From Streptomyces sp. HNM0575 (lineage in GTDB: Bacteria > Actinomycetota > Actinomycetes > Streptomycetales > Streptomycetaceae), in the NCBI RefSeq assembly GCF_012726265.1, contig NZ_JAASAG010000003.1, positions 62,001 to 126,000 of the forward strand: a DNA stretch of 64,000 nucleotides, read 5' to 3'. Below the pieces are notes generated by a model that did not search any database, had not been told where the DNA came from, and saw nothing but the letters and a program-made list of their open reading frames with translations. Of the stretch, positions 27,581 to 36,788 are shown piece by piece; within the stretch, counting starts at the first letter, position 1, and each line of letters begins with the position of its first letter. The position numbers and the translations under genes are program-made.

Positions 27581-28384
27581 GTGACGCCACCCCCCATCGC
27601 TCTGCGTGGCGTGACCAAGTACTTCAAGACGCCGGAGGGCGGAACCCGGGAGGTCCTGAGGGAGACGGACTTCACCGTTGAACCCGGTGCGTTCACCGCG
27701 GTCATCGGGCCCACCGGGTGCGGCAAGTCGACAACGCTGTCAATGATCTGTGGCACGGAGCGGCCCACCACGGGCGAAGTCTTCGTCGACGGACGCCACG
27801 TGGACGGGATCGGCGAGAACGTCGGCTTCGTTTTCCAGAACGACGCCGTGTTCCCGTGGAAGACCGTGCTGGGCAATGTGGCCGCGGGGCCCCGCTTCCG
27901 CGGCATGGCCCGTAAGGACGCACAGGCGGAGGCCGCCGAGTGGGTGCGGAGGGTGGGCCTCAGCGGGTTCGAGCGCTATCACCCCGCCCAGCTCTCCGGG
28001 GGCATGCGGAAGCGGGTCGCTCTCGCCCAGACGCTGATCAACAGGCCGCGTGTGCTGCTCATGGACGAGCCGTTCGCGGGTCTCGACGTTCAGACGCGGC
28101 AGATCATGTCGGACGAGCTCCTGACCCTGTGGGAACTGACCAGGCCCACCGTGGTGTTCGTGACGCACGATCTGGAGGAGGCCATCGCGCTGGCCGACAA
28201 GGTCGTCGTGATGACGGCCGGTCCGGCCACCGTCAAGGAGGAGTTCGTGATCGACCTCCCCCGGCCCCGCCGCGTACGCGAGATCCGGCACGAGCAGGAG
28301 TTCGTCAAGCTGCACGAGCGGATCTGGGAGTCCCTGCGGGACGAGGTGCACGCCGCGTACGACCGAAGTATGAGCGTGGCCTGA
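27581..28384 (+). CDS. ABC importer ATPase (NMT1/taurine type), second system
   Basis: 267 residues if the GTG at 27581 is the start (VTPPPIALRGVTKYF); the GTG at 27527 is an alternative and neither has a clear ribosome site. Walker A GPTGCGKST, Q-loop FVFQNDAVFPW, signature LSGGMRKR, Walker B LLMDEPFAGLD and switch VTHDLEEA are all present. With the permease and lipoprotein that follow it makes a complete second importer of the same class as 13174-15996, on the opposite strand. The core is shorter than the first ATPase and lacks its Gly/Ala insert. Confidence 0.92.
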   Translation: MTPPPIALRGVTKYFKTPEGGTREVLRETDFTVEPGAFTAVIGPTGCGKSTTLSMICGTERPTTGEVFVDGRHVDGIGENVGFVFQNDAVFPWKTVLGNVAAGPRFRGMARKDAQAEAAEWVRRVGLSGFERYHPAQLSGGMRKRVALAQTLINRPRVLLMDEPFAGLDVQTRQIMSDELLTLWELTRPTVVFVTHDLEEAIALADKVVVMTAGPATVKEEFVIDLPRPRRVREIRHEQEFVKLHERIWESLRDEVHAAYDRSMSVA

Positions 28385-28490
28385 AGCCGTCGCGGAGCTT
28401 CGGCGCTTCTCCCGCCGGAGGCCGTGTCACCCAGAGCCCCGTCCTCAGCCCAGCCGCCACATCCCCGGCCGGTGTGAGTCGCATCCCCTC

Positions 28491-29513
28491 ATGACGTCCC
28501 CCGTCATCCGAGACCCACGCCGTCCCAGCACAACCCGCGCGCCCCAAGAGACCAAGACCAGTCCAGAAGAGGCCCGACCCCGAATGAGTTCCAACGGCCC
28601 CCGGCCGAGTGCCGGCATCGCCGACCGTCCCCCGCACATACCCGATTCACGCCCGCACGCCGATCCGGGCGAACGCAAGCCGGCCCGCGTCGGCGGACCG
28701 CCGAAGGAGCCGTCCCGCACGCGGAGACGAGTGCTGGTCAACCTGATCCGGGTGTCCGTGCTCGTCGCGTTCACCGCGGCGTGGGAGATACTCGCCGCGA
28801 CGAAGAGCATCGACACGTTCTACTTCGGCAAACCGTCGGGCATCTGGGCGCGGTTGGTGGACTGGTGGCTGAACGGGACGTCACAGGGGGCCCTGGGGGC
28901 GCAGGTCTGGGTGACCCTCCAGGAGACGCTGATGGGTTTCGCCATCGGTGTCGTCCTGGGCGTCGTGTGCGGCATCGCGCTCGGCCGGCTGCGCTTCCTG
29001 TCGGACGTCTTCGCCCCGTACATCAAGACGCTGAACTCCATACCGCGCATCGTCTTCGGCTCGGTGTTCATCCTCTGGTTCGGTCTGGGCGTGAGCTCCA
29101 AGGTCGCGCTCTCGGTGATGCTGGTGTTCTTCGGAGTCTTCTTCAACGCCTTTCAGGGGGCCCGCGAGGTCGACCGGAACCTGGTCGCCAACGCCCGCAT
29201 CCTCGGCGCCAGTTCCACCAAGGTGACCACTCAGGTCGTCATTCCGTCCGCACTCAGCTGGATCACGACGAGTCTCCACATCGCGTTCGGTTTCGCCATC
29301 ACGGGAGCGATCGTCGGTGAACTGCTCGGGGCGAAGCAGGGTCTCGGTCTGCTGATCTACCAGTCGCAGAACAATTTCGATCCCAACGGCGTCTACGCGG
29401 GTCTGATCATCACTGCCGCCGTCGCGATGGCGGCAGAAGGCCTCATCACGCTCCTGGAGCGGCGCCTGCTCTGGTGGCAACCGCGTCCGCGAAGGTCCGG
29501 CGCGGATCTCTGA
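28491..29513 (+). CDS. ABC importer permease (NMT1/taurine type), second system
   Basis: 340 residues from the ATG at 28491, or 309 from the ATG at 28584. The first ~75 residues are Pro/Arg/Ser-rich and polar, unusual for this family, which favours the shorter form. Six membrane segments follow, beginning VLVNLIRVSVLVAFTAAWEIL. The EAA-type loop is around REVDRNLVANARILGASSTKVTTQVVIPSA and the end is GVYAGLIITAAVAMAAEGLITLLERRLLWW. Located between its ATPase and lipoprotein. Confidence 0.92.
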   Translation: MTSPVIRDPRRPSTTRAPQETKTSPEEARPRMSSNGPRPSAGIADRPPHIPDSRPHADPGERKPARVGGPPKEPSRTRRRVLVNLIRVSVLVAFTAAWEILAATKSIDTFYFGKPSGIWARLVDWWLNGTSQGALGAQVWVTLQETLMGFAIGVVLGVVCGIALGRLRFLSDVFAPYIKTLNSIPRIVFGSVFILWFGLGVSSKVALSVMLVFFGVFFNAFQGAREVDRNLVANARILGASSTKVTTQVVIPSALSWITTSLHIAFGFAITGAIVGELLGAKQGLGLLIYQSQNNFDPNGVYAGLIITAAVAMAAEGLITLLERRLLWWQPRPRRSGADL

Positions 29514-29602
29514 ACATTTCCGGATGTACACAGCCCTGCCTCAGCGGCGTCCGCGGCAGAGCCATTCACTATGCCCGTTTCAGGAGGGAGAAGACTCAAC
29601 CC

Positions 29603-30652
29603 ATGAGAATCAACAAGATTGCCGTCATAGCCGTGACCATGGCGATGGCGATGCCACTCGCAGCGTGCGCGGACAAGAAATCCGGTGGTAGCGGCGGCGG
29701 TTCGGGAACCGTGACCATCGGACTGTCGAACCAGGAGAACCAGAGCTATCTGCCGCTGATCCTCGCCGACCGTCTGGGGCTCTTCAAAAAGCAGGGCCTC
29801 AACGTGAAGCTGAACAACCTCAAGGAGACCAGCCAGGTCAGCAATGCGCTGCTCGCCAACCAGGTGCAGGCGGCCGTGGGCTTCTACGACCACTCACTCG
29901 ACCTCCAGGCGAAGGGCAAGCAGACCCAGGCGGTGATCCAGCTGTTGCAGGCGCCGGGCATGGTCGCGATGGCCCGCCCGAAGGCCGGGATCGAATCGCC
30001 CAAGGACTACAAGGGCAAGACGCTCGGCGTGACGGGCATCGGCTCGTCGACGTCGTATCTCGGCCAGTACCTCGCGGTGCACAACGGCGTGCCGGCCAAG
30101 GAGGTCCACCTCGCTGCCGTGGCCGCCGGGCCCACCTTCGTCGGGGCCTTCGAGCACAAGCGGGTGGACGCCGGCGTCACGACCGAGCCGACCGTGTCGA
30201 CCCTGCTGAAGAAGAAGCTCGGGAAGATCACCGCCGACATGCGCACGGCGGCCGGAACCAAGGCGGCGCTGGGCGGCCCCTACCCGGGGACGGCGATGAT
30301 GGTCGAGAGCTCGTGGGGGAAGAAGCACGAGGCCACCGTGCAGAAGATGGTCAACGCCCTGTACGAGTCCTTGCAGTGGATCGAGTCGCACTCCGCGAAG
30401 GAGATCACCGCCAAGGTGCCGCCGGACTTCTACAAGGGCCCCGGCAAGGAGCAGTACACCCAGGCGCTGGCCAACGAGATGGGCATGTACAACCCGAGCG
30501 GTCAGATGCCCACCGACGGTCCGCAGAGCGTGCACCGGGTGCTGTCCACGATCGACAAGGAACTGAAGGGGCACAAGATCGACCTGTCCAAGACCTACAC
30601 GGACAAGTACGTACAGAAGGCCGCGAAGAGCGTGAAGTCCTCTTCCAAGTAG
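29603..30652 (+). CDS. ABC substrate-binding lipoprotein (NMT1/SsuA-like), second system
   Basis: 349 residues from the ATG at 29603. Signal peptide with lipobox PLAAC (Cys22) and a Gly/Ser linker. The mature protein has the NMT1 pattern: TVTIGLSNQENQSYLPLILADRLGLFKKQGLNVKL, then GKTLGVTGIGSSTSYLGQYLA and FEHKRVDAGVTTEPTVSTLL. The charged NQEN at the first ligand loop differs from the first system (SEKVTAD), so the two importers probably take different ligands. A stable hairpin follows 58 bp after the stop. Confidence 0.92.
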   Translation: MRINKIAVIAVTMAMAMPLAACADKKSGGSGGGSGTVTIGLSNQENQSYLPLILADRLGLFKKQGLNVKLNNLKETSQVSNALLANQVQAAVGFYDHSLDLQAKGKQTQAVIQLLQAPGMVAMARPKAGIESPKDYKGKTLGVTGIGSSTSYLGQYLAVHNGVPAKEVHLAAVAAGPTFVGAFEHKRVDAGVTTEPTVSTLLKKKLGKITADMRTAAGTKAALGGPYPGTAMMVESSWGKKHEATVQKMVNALYESLQWIESHSAKEITAKVPPDFYKGPGKEQYTQALANEMGMYNPSGQMPTDGPQSVHRVLSTIDKELKGHKIDLSKTYTDKYVQKAAKSVKSSSK

Positions 30653-31278
30653 CGCCCGTACGGGCAGCGGGCACCCGGCGGTCCCACGCGCCGCACATGT
30701 CCACGGAGCCGTGAAGGTGCGCGATTTGTGCACCCGCGTACTCGCGTACCTTCACAGGCGCCCTGCGCTCCGCGGCAGGCGCTGATTCCCGGGTGCTGAT
30801 TCCCGCCCTTTTGACGTCAATACACCCTTGCGTACGAGTGCATGGCGCACGAAGCCCGTGCGCGATTTCGACAGCTCCTGGAGGTGGCCGCGGCGCAGGA
30901 ATTCTCCAACGTCCTTTCATAAAAAGAGAGATTGCTCGTGCCGGGCCGGGGCCGAGGGTGGTCGCGAGTACGGACATGCGGCGGAACGTCTCCTTCCGTT
31001 TGGGAATGCCGCTGCTCCGTGCAAAGCGAATGAACCACCGACCACGGCTGCCGAGTTGCGCGCGGAAGAAGGGCGTGATGCGCGGAGTTCAATTTTTCGT
31101 CAAGCGGCCAAACGCCCCCTTTGCTCTCGTGAGGAATCTGTGTTGAAATGCGGGACGCGACCGGGCGCAGGCCGTGCAAGACATCATGTACAGACGGAGA
31201 TGAGTGTCCGTTGCGGTGGCCGGATTCATACGGATGTCGCGGGTTCCTGGCAACGGCGTAATGAGGGTCTGAGAGTTC
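30653..31278. other. 626-bp intergenic region before the conservon
   Basis: No gene is recognised; open frames here have no family features. It contains two hairpins just after the importer operon (30711-30755 and about 30758-30782), a direct repeat GCTGATTCCCG (about 30781 and 30793), and a stretch of lower G+C from about 30800 to 31160 that presumably holds the conservon promoter. Confidence 0.6.
30711..30755 (+). terminator. Hairpin after the second importer operon
   Basis: GTGAAGGTGCGCG (30711-30723) pairs with CGCGTACCTTCAC (30743-30755): 13 pairs with one G-U and a 19-base loop, 58 bp after the lipoprotein stop. A second stem (GCGCCCTGC / GCAGGCGC) follows directly. Confidence 0.7.
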
Positions 31279-34200
31279 GTGCTTAATCGACCAGCGACAT
31301 CAGGGGACCGCGCACCGGACAAGAAGCAGGTCCGGGGGGCCGCGCCGCAGCGGGGGCAGGGGGCCACGGGCGCCTCCGGCAAGAAGGACACGGCCGGCAC
31401 GCCGTCGTCATCGGGGAGCGGCGGGCGCTGGAGAGTGCTCAACTGGCCGCTGCGCAGCCGGATGTTACTGCTGGTGCTCGTCCCGCTGATCGCGATCATC
31501 CCGCTCGCCGGTGTGCGAGTGGTGGAAGAGGCCAAGGCCATCCGGGCCGCGGGCGACATCCACGACCAGTCGCTCATCGCGCAACGGATATCCGGGCTCG
31601 TCAGCGCTCTCGCCGACGAACGGGACCACACCGAAGTCGCCCTGTCCGGACGGGGGTTCCGTGCCGACTCCGGTCTCTCGCAGGCGCGCAACACGACGAC
31701 CGACCGCGTCCGCGCCTTCAACGACGCGATGGAGAAGTACCGCGACAGCGTCAGCGCCCTCCCGCCCAGGACCCGGCAGCTCGGAGAGCGTGCCCAGGGA
31801 AGGCTCGGCGACATCGAGCCGCTCCGGGACTCCGTCATACGTCTCCGTTCGGGAGCGCCGACCTTCTCGGCGTACTCCACGATCATCGACAACCTGCTGG
31901 CCTTCGACAGCCAGCTCTCCGCGAACACCTCCGACCAGGCACTCGGCAACCTGGTCCGTACGCTCGGCTCCGTCGAGCAGACGCACGAGCACACCTCCAG
32001 GGAACGCGGCTACCTCTACGACGTGATGAGCACCGGTCACGCCACGCTGGAGCAGACGGAAGACCTGGAACAGGCGCAGGCACAGTTCAACAGCGCTCTG
32101 GAATCGACACTCGACAACGCCCCGACGGGGGTCGTCAACGACTACCAGTCGACCGTCGGCGGCAACCGGATCGCGAGGGCCGACGGCACCATCCAGGCCG
32201 TCAGCGCCGCCGCCCAGGAGGGCACCTCGATCCGCGACATCGGAGTCGACGCCTCCACCACCTTCGGGGACCTGACGACCAAGCTCGAAGCGATCCGCGC
32301 CGTGAAGGCCCGCGTCAACGAGGACATGTCGAAGCGCGCCTCGGAGCTGCTGTCCGAGGGCCGCATAGACCTCTACGCCAACCTCGGGATCATCCTGGTC
32401 GTCGTCCTGCTGTCCCTCGTCGGCGCCCTGGTGCTGGCCAGGTCGGTTGTGCGGCCGCTGCGGACCCTCCAGAGCTCGGCGCTGGAGGTCGCGGACGTCC
32501 GGCTGCCGGACGCCGTGCGGAAGTTGCGCGAGTCGAGGTCCCCCGACGGGATGCCGCGCACGGAGCGGATCGGCGTGGACTCGCGGGACGAAGTGGGCCA
32601 GGTGGCCCGCGCGTTCGACCGCGTGCACGCCGAGGCCGTGCGGCTGGCCACCGAGCAGGCGTTGATGCGCGACAACGTCAACACGATGTTCACCAACCTC
32701 TCCCGGCGCAGTGAGAGCCTCGTACTGCGGCAGCTGTCGCTGATCGACGAGCTCGAGAGCGGCGAGCAGAATCCGACCCAGCTGTCCAGCCTGTTCAAGC
32801 TCGACCACCTCGCGACACGCATGCGCCGCAACAACGAGAGCCTCCTGGTACTCGCCGGGGGGGAGCAGGGCCGTCGCTGGGACCGGCAGGTGCTGCTGCT
32901 GGACGTGGTGCGCGCCGCGATCGCCGAGATCGAGGAGTACGAGCGGGTCAACACCGGCGAGCTGCCCGACGTCGCCGTGTCCGGCCCTGCCGCGACCGAC
33001 GTCGTGCACCTGGTGGCCGAACTGATCGAGAACGCCACCTCGTTCTCGGCCCCCGAGACCGAAGTCCTCGTGAACGCCGAGATGCTCAACGGCGAGATCA
33101 TGCTCACCGTTTCGGACACGGGCCTCGGCATCGGAGCGGACGAGCTGCGCGCGATCAACGAACGGCTGGCGCGGCCGCCGGTCGTCGACGTCACGATCTC
33201 GCGCCGCATGGGCCTGTTCGTGGTCGGGCGGCTGGCGCTGAGGCACCGCATACGCGTGTGGCTCACGACATCGGGCACGGGCGGCACGAGCGCCGTCGTC
33301 GTACTGCCGGCGCCTCTGGTGAAGCAGGCGACCGATCTGGACAGCGACACGGGTGCGGCGTTCGGCGCCGCCTTGCGTCCCAGCTCGTACGACACCCTCG
33401 ACATCAGCGACATCCTCTACCCGGGATCCCTGCCGGAGCCGGGGCGGGAGACCGCCTTCGACATGCAGGCGCGGGCCGAGGCGGGGCCGCCGCCGGACGG
33501 CTTCGGGTGGTTCACCGACCAGGCCGGTACGGATGAGCTCTCCGGCGGTCCGGGGTGGGGCACGAGCGGCGGCTTCTCGTGGTTCGACGAGCCGAACCCG
33601 GGGGACGCTCCGCCGCCGCCGGACATGATGAACGCCGCACCGGTGGAGCGGCTGCCGATCTACGAGGCGATCGAGTCCGAGTGGTTCGATGCCGACGGCC
33701 GCGGACCGGGCGGCCTGGGCGGATCGGCTGGACCGGGTGGACCGGGCGGATCGGCTGGACTGGGCGGGCCGGGCGGATCGGCTGGACTGGGCGGGCCGGG
33801 CGCCGGACCGGGTACGGGAGCCGCGCCGGGACTCGAACCGGGGCCGGGACCTGAACGGGGGCCGGAGCCGGGCGCCGCCTCGCCCCCGTCCGCCCGGTAC
33901 GCGCCCGGCGACCCCGGGCTGCCCGAGCGCGGCACGCCGCCCGGCGGCGGGGAGACCGTGCAGGCCGCGACCCGGCCCGCACCCGCACCCGCACCCGCAT
34001 CCCATGAGACCGGGCGGGAGAGGCACACCGCGGAACAGGGCGGCGAAGGGCAGAGCAGCGAATGGCAGGGCGGTGCCGGACGGGGCGGTGCCGCGACCTC
34101 GGCGGCGTCCCGGCCGGCGGACGGTGGCATGACCGCCCGGGGACTGCCAAGGCGCGTGCCGCGCGGCAACCTCAAGCCCGGTTCGGTGGCAGCGGAGCCG

Positions 34201-34353
34201 CCGCGGGACGTGGCACCGGCGACGGCGCCGCCGAGGTCCCCGGCACAGCTCCAGGACCGGTTGTCCCGCTTCTCCCAAGGCGTTCGCCACGGCAAGGACA
34301 CGGCCGGCAACGCCGGTGACGGGGTCCGGGCGAACGGACCGGACGCACGATGA
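31279..34353 (+). CDS. cvnA: Conservon sensor kinase-like protein CvnA (nitrate/nitrite-sensing domain)
   Basis: 1024 residues from the GTG at 31279. A membrane segment at about 55-76 (MLLLVLVPLIAIIPLAGVRVV) starts the extracellular NIT sensor domain (about 80-350), followed by a second membrane segment (LGIILVVVLLSLVGALVLARSVV), HAMP, an H-box-like LFKLDHLATRMRRNNESLL and an HATPase domain with ELIENATSFSAPETEV and DTGLGIG. The last ~330 residues are disordered and Gly/Pro-rich, including a GPGGSAG repeat. CvnA proteins work with small CvnB, CvnC and a CvnD GTPase in streptomycetes; B and C follow here but D does not. Confidence 0.9.
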   Translation: MLNRPATSGDRAPDKKQVRGAAPQRGQGATGASGKKDTAGTPSSSGSGGRWRVLNWPLRSRMLLLVLVPLIAIIPLAGVRVVEEAKAIRAAGDIHDQSLIAQRISGLVSALADERDHTEVALSGRGFRADSGLSQARNTTTDRVRAFNDAMEKYRDSVSALPPRTRQLGERAQGRLGDIEPLRDSVIRLRSGAPTFSAYSTIIDNLLAFDSQLSANTSDQALGNLVRTLGSVEQTHEHTSRERGYLYDVMSTGHATLEQTEDLEQAQAQFNSALESTLDNAPTGVVNDYQSTVGGNRIARADGTIQAVSAAAQEGTSIRDIGVDASTTFGDLTTKLEAIRAVKARVNEDMSKRASELLSEGRIDLYANLGIILVVVLLSLVGALVLARSVVRPLRTLQSSALEVADVRLPDAVRKLRESRSPDGMPRTERIGVDSRDEVGQVARAFDRVHAEAVRLATEQALMRDNVNTMFTNLSRRSESLVLRQLSLIDELESGEQNPTQLSSLFKLDHLATRMRRNNESLLVLAGGEQGRRWDRQVLLLDVVRAAIAEIEEYERVNTGELPDVAVSGPAATDVVHLVAELIENATSFSAPETEVLVNAEMLNGEIMLTVSDTGLGIGADELRAINERLARPPVVDVTISRRMGLFVVGRLALRHRIRVWLTTSGTGGTSAVVVLPAPLVKQATDLDSDTGAAFGAALRPSSYDTLDISDILYPGSLPEPGRETAFDMQARAEAGPPPDGFGWFTDQAGTDELSGGPGWGTSGGFSWFDEPNPGDAPPPPDMMNAAPVERLPIYEAIESEWFDADGRGPGGLGGSAGPGGPGGSAGLGGPGGSAGLGGPGAGPGTGAAPGLEPGPGPERGPEPGAASPPSARYAPGDPGLPERGTPPGGGETVQAATRPAPAPAPASHETGRERHTAEQGGEGQSSEWQGGAGRGGAATSAASRPADGGMTARGLPRRVPRGNLKPGSVAAEPPRDVAPATAPPRSPAQLQDRLSRFSQGVRHGKDTAGNAGDGVRANGPDAR

Positions 34354-34422
34354 GCCAGGCACCCTGTCCGGCTCAAGGCCACGTTTTCGAACCTTCCGAG
34401 ACCTGAAAAATGGGAGAAGATC

Positions 34423-34845
34423 ATGAGCGGCCTGAGCAAGGCGGCGCAGAACCTCAACTGGCTGGTCGTCAACTTCGCCAACAAGACGCCCGGCGTCGCC
34501 CACGCCGTGGTGATCTCCTCGGACGGCTTCCAGCTCGCCGCCTCGGCGGCTCTGCCGGAGGACCGGGCGGAGCAGTTGGCGTCCGTGGCCTCCGGCCTGT
34601 CGAGCCTGACGCAGGGTACGTCCGACCTCTTCGACGCGGGCGTCGTACGGCAGACCATCGTCGAGATGGGGCGCGGCTTCCTGTTCCTGATGTCGATCAG
34701 CGACGGCTCGGTGCTGGCGGTGCTGGCCTCGCCCAACTGCGACATGAAACTCGTCGGTTACGAGATGTCCCTGCTGGTCGACCGCACGGGCGACGTGCTC
34801 ACACCCACGGTGCGCGCAGAGCTGCAAGGCGTGCCGGCCCGCTGA
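34423..34845 (+). CDS. cvnB: Conservon protein CvnB (roadblock/LC7 domain)
   Basis: 140 residues from the ATG at 34423 with GGGAGA upstream. The roadblock/LC7 fold is clear: LNWLVVNFANKTPGVAHAVVISSDGFQLAASAAL, FDAGVVRQTIVEMGRGFLFLMSI, GSVLAVLASPNCDMKLVGYEM. In conservons this protein is thought to regulate the CvnD GTPase by analogy with MglB. It lies 69 bp after cvnA and 38 bp before cvnC. Confidence 0.93.
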   Translation: MSGLSKAAQNLNWLVVNFANKTPGVAHAVVISSDGFQLAASAALPEDRAEQLASVASGLSSLTQGTSDLFDAGVVRQTIVEMGRGFLFLMSISDGSVLAVLASPNCDMKLVGYEMSLLVDRTGDVLTPTVRAELQGVPAR

Positions 34846-34883
34846 ATCTCGACACCCGCCGACCGGGCCAGGGGGAAGGATGA

Positions 34884-35243
34884 GTGCCGGTGAATGAGCC
34901 CGACAGATCGTCACCGTTCGTCCGTCCGTACGCCGTCACGCGCGGACGGACCCGGGCCCGCTACGAATTCGCCCTCGAAGCCCTCGTCAGCACAGCCGTG
35001 GGCGCCCGGCAGCAACGGCTCAAACTCCCTCCGGAACAGCGGGCGATCTGCGATCTGTGCGTGGAGATCAAGTCGGTGGCGGAAGTGTCCGCGCTCCTCG
35101 GCATGCCGCTGGGCGTCGCCCGCATCCTCGTCGCGGACCTCTCCGTGAAGGGGCTCGTCAGCGTGGAACAGCCGGGCAACGTGGAGGGCAGGCCGGACGT
35201 CTCGCTGCTGGAGAGGGTCCTCGTCGGGCTCCGGAGCCTGTAG
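34884..35243 (+). CDS. cvnC: Conservon protein CvnC (DUF742)
   Basis: 119 residues from the GTG at 34884, or 117 from the GTG at 34890, which has better spacing to GGGGGAAGGA. DUF742 marks: FVRPYAVTRGRTR near the N-terminus, then RAICDLCVEIKSVAEVSALLGMPLGVARILVADLSVKGLV, a winged-helix-like block, and the C-terminal LLERVLVGLRSL. CvnC is normally followed immediately or with overlap by the cvnD GTPase gene. Here the next gene, 71 bp on, is a UbiD decarboxylase. Confidence 0.92.
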   Translation: MPVNEPDRSSPFVRPYAVTRGRTRARYEFALEALVSTAVGARQQRLKLPPEQRAICDLCVEIKSVAEVSALLGMPLGVARILVADLSVKGLVSVEQPGNVEGRPDVSLLERVLVGLRSL

Positions 35244-35314
35244 CGTCCCGGGTCACGCTCACGAGGCGACGGCAGGAAGCAACCATCGGCGACCATCGGG
35301 AGGGAGGGCCGGGC

Positions 35315-36766
35315 ATGTCGCTCGACGAGGTCGACGATCTGCGCGACTGGCTGACGCTCGCGGAGAAGCTGGGCGAAGTACGCACGATCAACGGCGCGCA
35401 CTGGGACAAGGAGATCGGCGCCGCCTCGGAGGTGAACTACAAGCGCCCGTCGCCGCCCGCGCTGGTCTTCGACGACATCGTCGGCTACCGCAGCGGGCAG
35501 CGCGTCCTGACCGGCAGCACCGCCAACGCACGCAGGCTGGGCATGACCCTCCGGCTCGGCACCGACCTCGACGACCGCCGCCTGGTCGAGGAGTTGCGCA
35601 CCCGTCCCGGCGAGTGGGTGGCGAACGCGCACCGGTTCGCCCCGCGCGAGGTGGACTCGGGACCCCTGACCGAGAACGTCGTGACCGGTGACGTCAACCT
35701 CCTCGACTTCCCCGTACCGCAGTGGCACGAGGCCGACGGCGGCCGCTACATCGGCACCGGATGCGCCGTCTTCACCACCGATCCGGAGTCGGGCACGCTC
35801 AACGCCGGCGCGTACCGCATGCAGGTGCAGAACGACGGGCGCGCAGCGAGCATCAACATCGAGGCGGGCAAGCACGGTGCGGCGCACGTACGCGAGTGGT
35901 TCGCGCGGGAGGGCCGTGCACCGGTCACCGTCTCGCTCGGACACGACCCGCTGCTCCTCGTCGTCGCCGGCACCGAAGTGCCCAGGGACATGTCCGAACT
36001 GGCCTATGCGGGCGCGGTGCTGGGGCGCCCCGTGGAGGTGGTGCGCGGCGAGGCGACGGGGCTTCCGCTGCCCGCGCGCGCCGAACTGGCCGTCGAGGGC
36101 TGGCTCTATCCCGAACGGCGGGAGCAGGAGGGCCCGTTCGGCGAGTGGACCGGCTACTACAGCGGCAGCACCGAACCCGTGCTCACCATGGACATCGAGC
36201 GCGTCTACCACCGCGACGATCCCATCCAGCTCGGCGCCCCGCCCGGCAAGCCGCCGCACGACTACTCCTACATGCGCAGCGTCATGAAGTCCGCGATGAT
36301 CCAGGACGCCCTGGTGCGCTCCGGGCTGCCGGGCGTCGAGGGCGTGTGGTCCCACGAGGCGGGCGGCGGGCGGCAGTTGCTGGCGGTCGCGGTCCGTCAG
36401 CAGTACGCGGGGCACGCGCGGCAGGCCGGACACCTCACGTCCCAGCTGCCGTCCGCGGCCTACATGAACAAGTTCGTGATCGTCGTGGACCACGACGTCG
36501 ATCCGCGCAGCCTCAACGAGGTGATGTGGGCCGTCTGCACCCGCAGCGACCCCGTCCAGGACATCGAGACCATCAGCCGCACCTGGGGCAGCCGCGTCGA
36601 CCCGCTGCGCGCCCCCGGGCTGCCGCCGTTCAACACCCGTGCGGTGATCGACGCCTGCCGCCCCTGGGAACGGCTCGCCGACTTCCCCCGAGTCGCCGAG
36701 GCCAGCCGGGAGTTGACCGACCACGTGATGAGCCGCTGGCCGGACGCGCTCGGCGGCGCACGGTGA
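35315..36766 (+). CDS. UbiD family decarboxylase
   Basis: 483 residues from the ATG at 35315, preceded by GGGAGGGAGG. UbiD enzymes use prenylated FMN for reversible decarboxylation of aromatic or alpha,beta-unsaturated acids. Visible marks: NVVTGDVNLLDFPVPQWHEADGGRYIGTG, YRMQVQNDGR (conserved Arg), and EGPFGEWTGYYSG, whose two Glu with spacing five match the catalytic pair of the family. The C-terminal VVDHDVDPRSLNEVMWAV is also typical. No ubiX-like flavin prenyltransferase is in the window. The MFS transporter starts 22 bp later and a 4-hydroxybenzoate hydroxylase follows, which suggests an aromatic acid substrate. Confidence 0.93.
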   Translation: MSLDEVDDLRDWLTLAEKLGEVRTINGAHWDKEIGAASEVNYKRPSPPALVFDDIVGYRSGQRVLTGSTANARRLGMTLRLGTDLDDRRLVEELRTRPGEWVANAHRFAPREVDSGPLTENVVTGDVNLLDFPVPQWHEADGGRYIGTGCAVFTTDPESGTLNAGAYRMQVQNDGRAASINIEAGKHGAAHVREWFAREGRAPVTVSLGHDPLLLVVAGTEVPRDMSELAYAGAVLGRPVEVVRGEATGLPLPARAELAVEGWLYPERREQEGPFGEWTGYYSGSTEPVLTMDIERVYHRDDPIQLGAPPGKPPHDYSYMRSVMKSAMIQDALVRSGLPGVEGVWSHEAGGGRQLLAVAVRQQYAGHARQAGHLTSQLPSAAYMNKFVIVVDHDVDPRSLNEVMWAVCTRSDPVQDIETISRTWGSRVDPLRAPGLPPFNTRAVIDACRPWERLADFPRVAEASRELTDHVMSRWPDALGGAR

Positions 36767-36788
36767 GCGTGGGGGAGAGAGCCGCCTG

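Noticed and set aside
30793..31286. Small overlapping open frames in the 626-bp gap before cvnA
   Set aside because: They overlap each other on both strands, lack ribosome sites and family similarity, and codon-position G+C is not gene-like.
31465..34914. Very long minus-strand open frame (over 1100 codons) opposite the conservon genes
   Set aside because: It is antisense to cvnA and cvnB, which have clear domains. Such long shadow frames are expected at this G+C content, and its translation has no family features.
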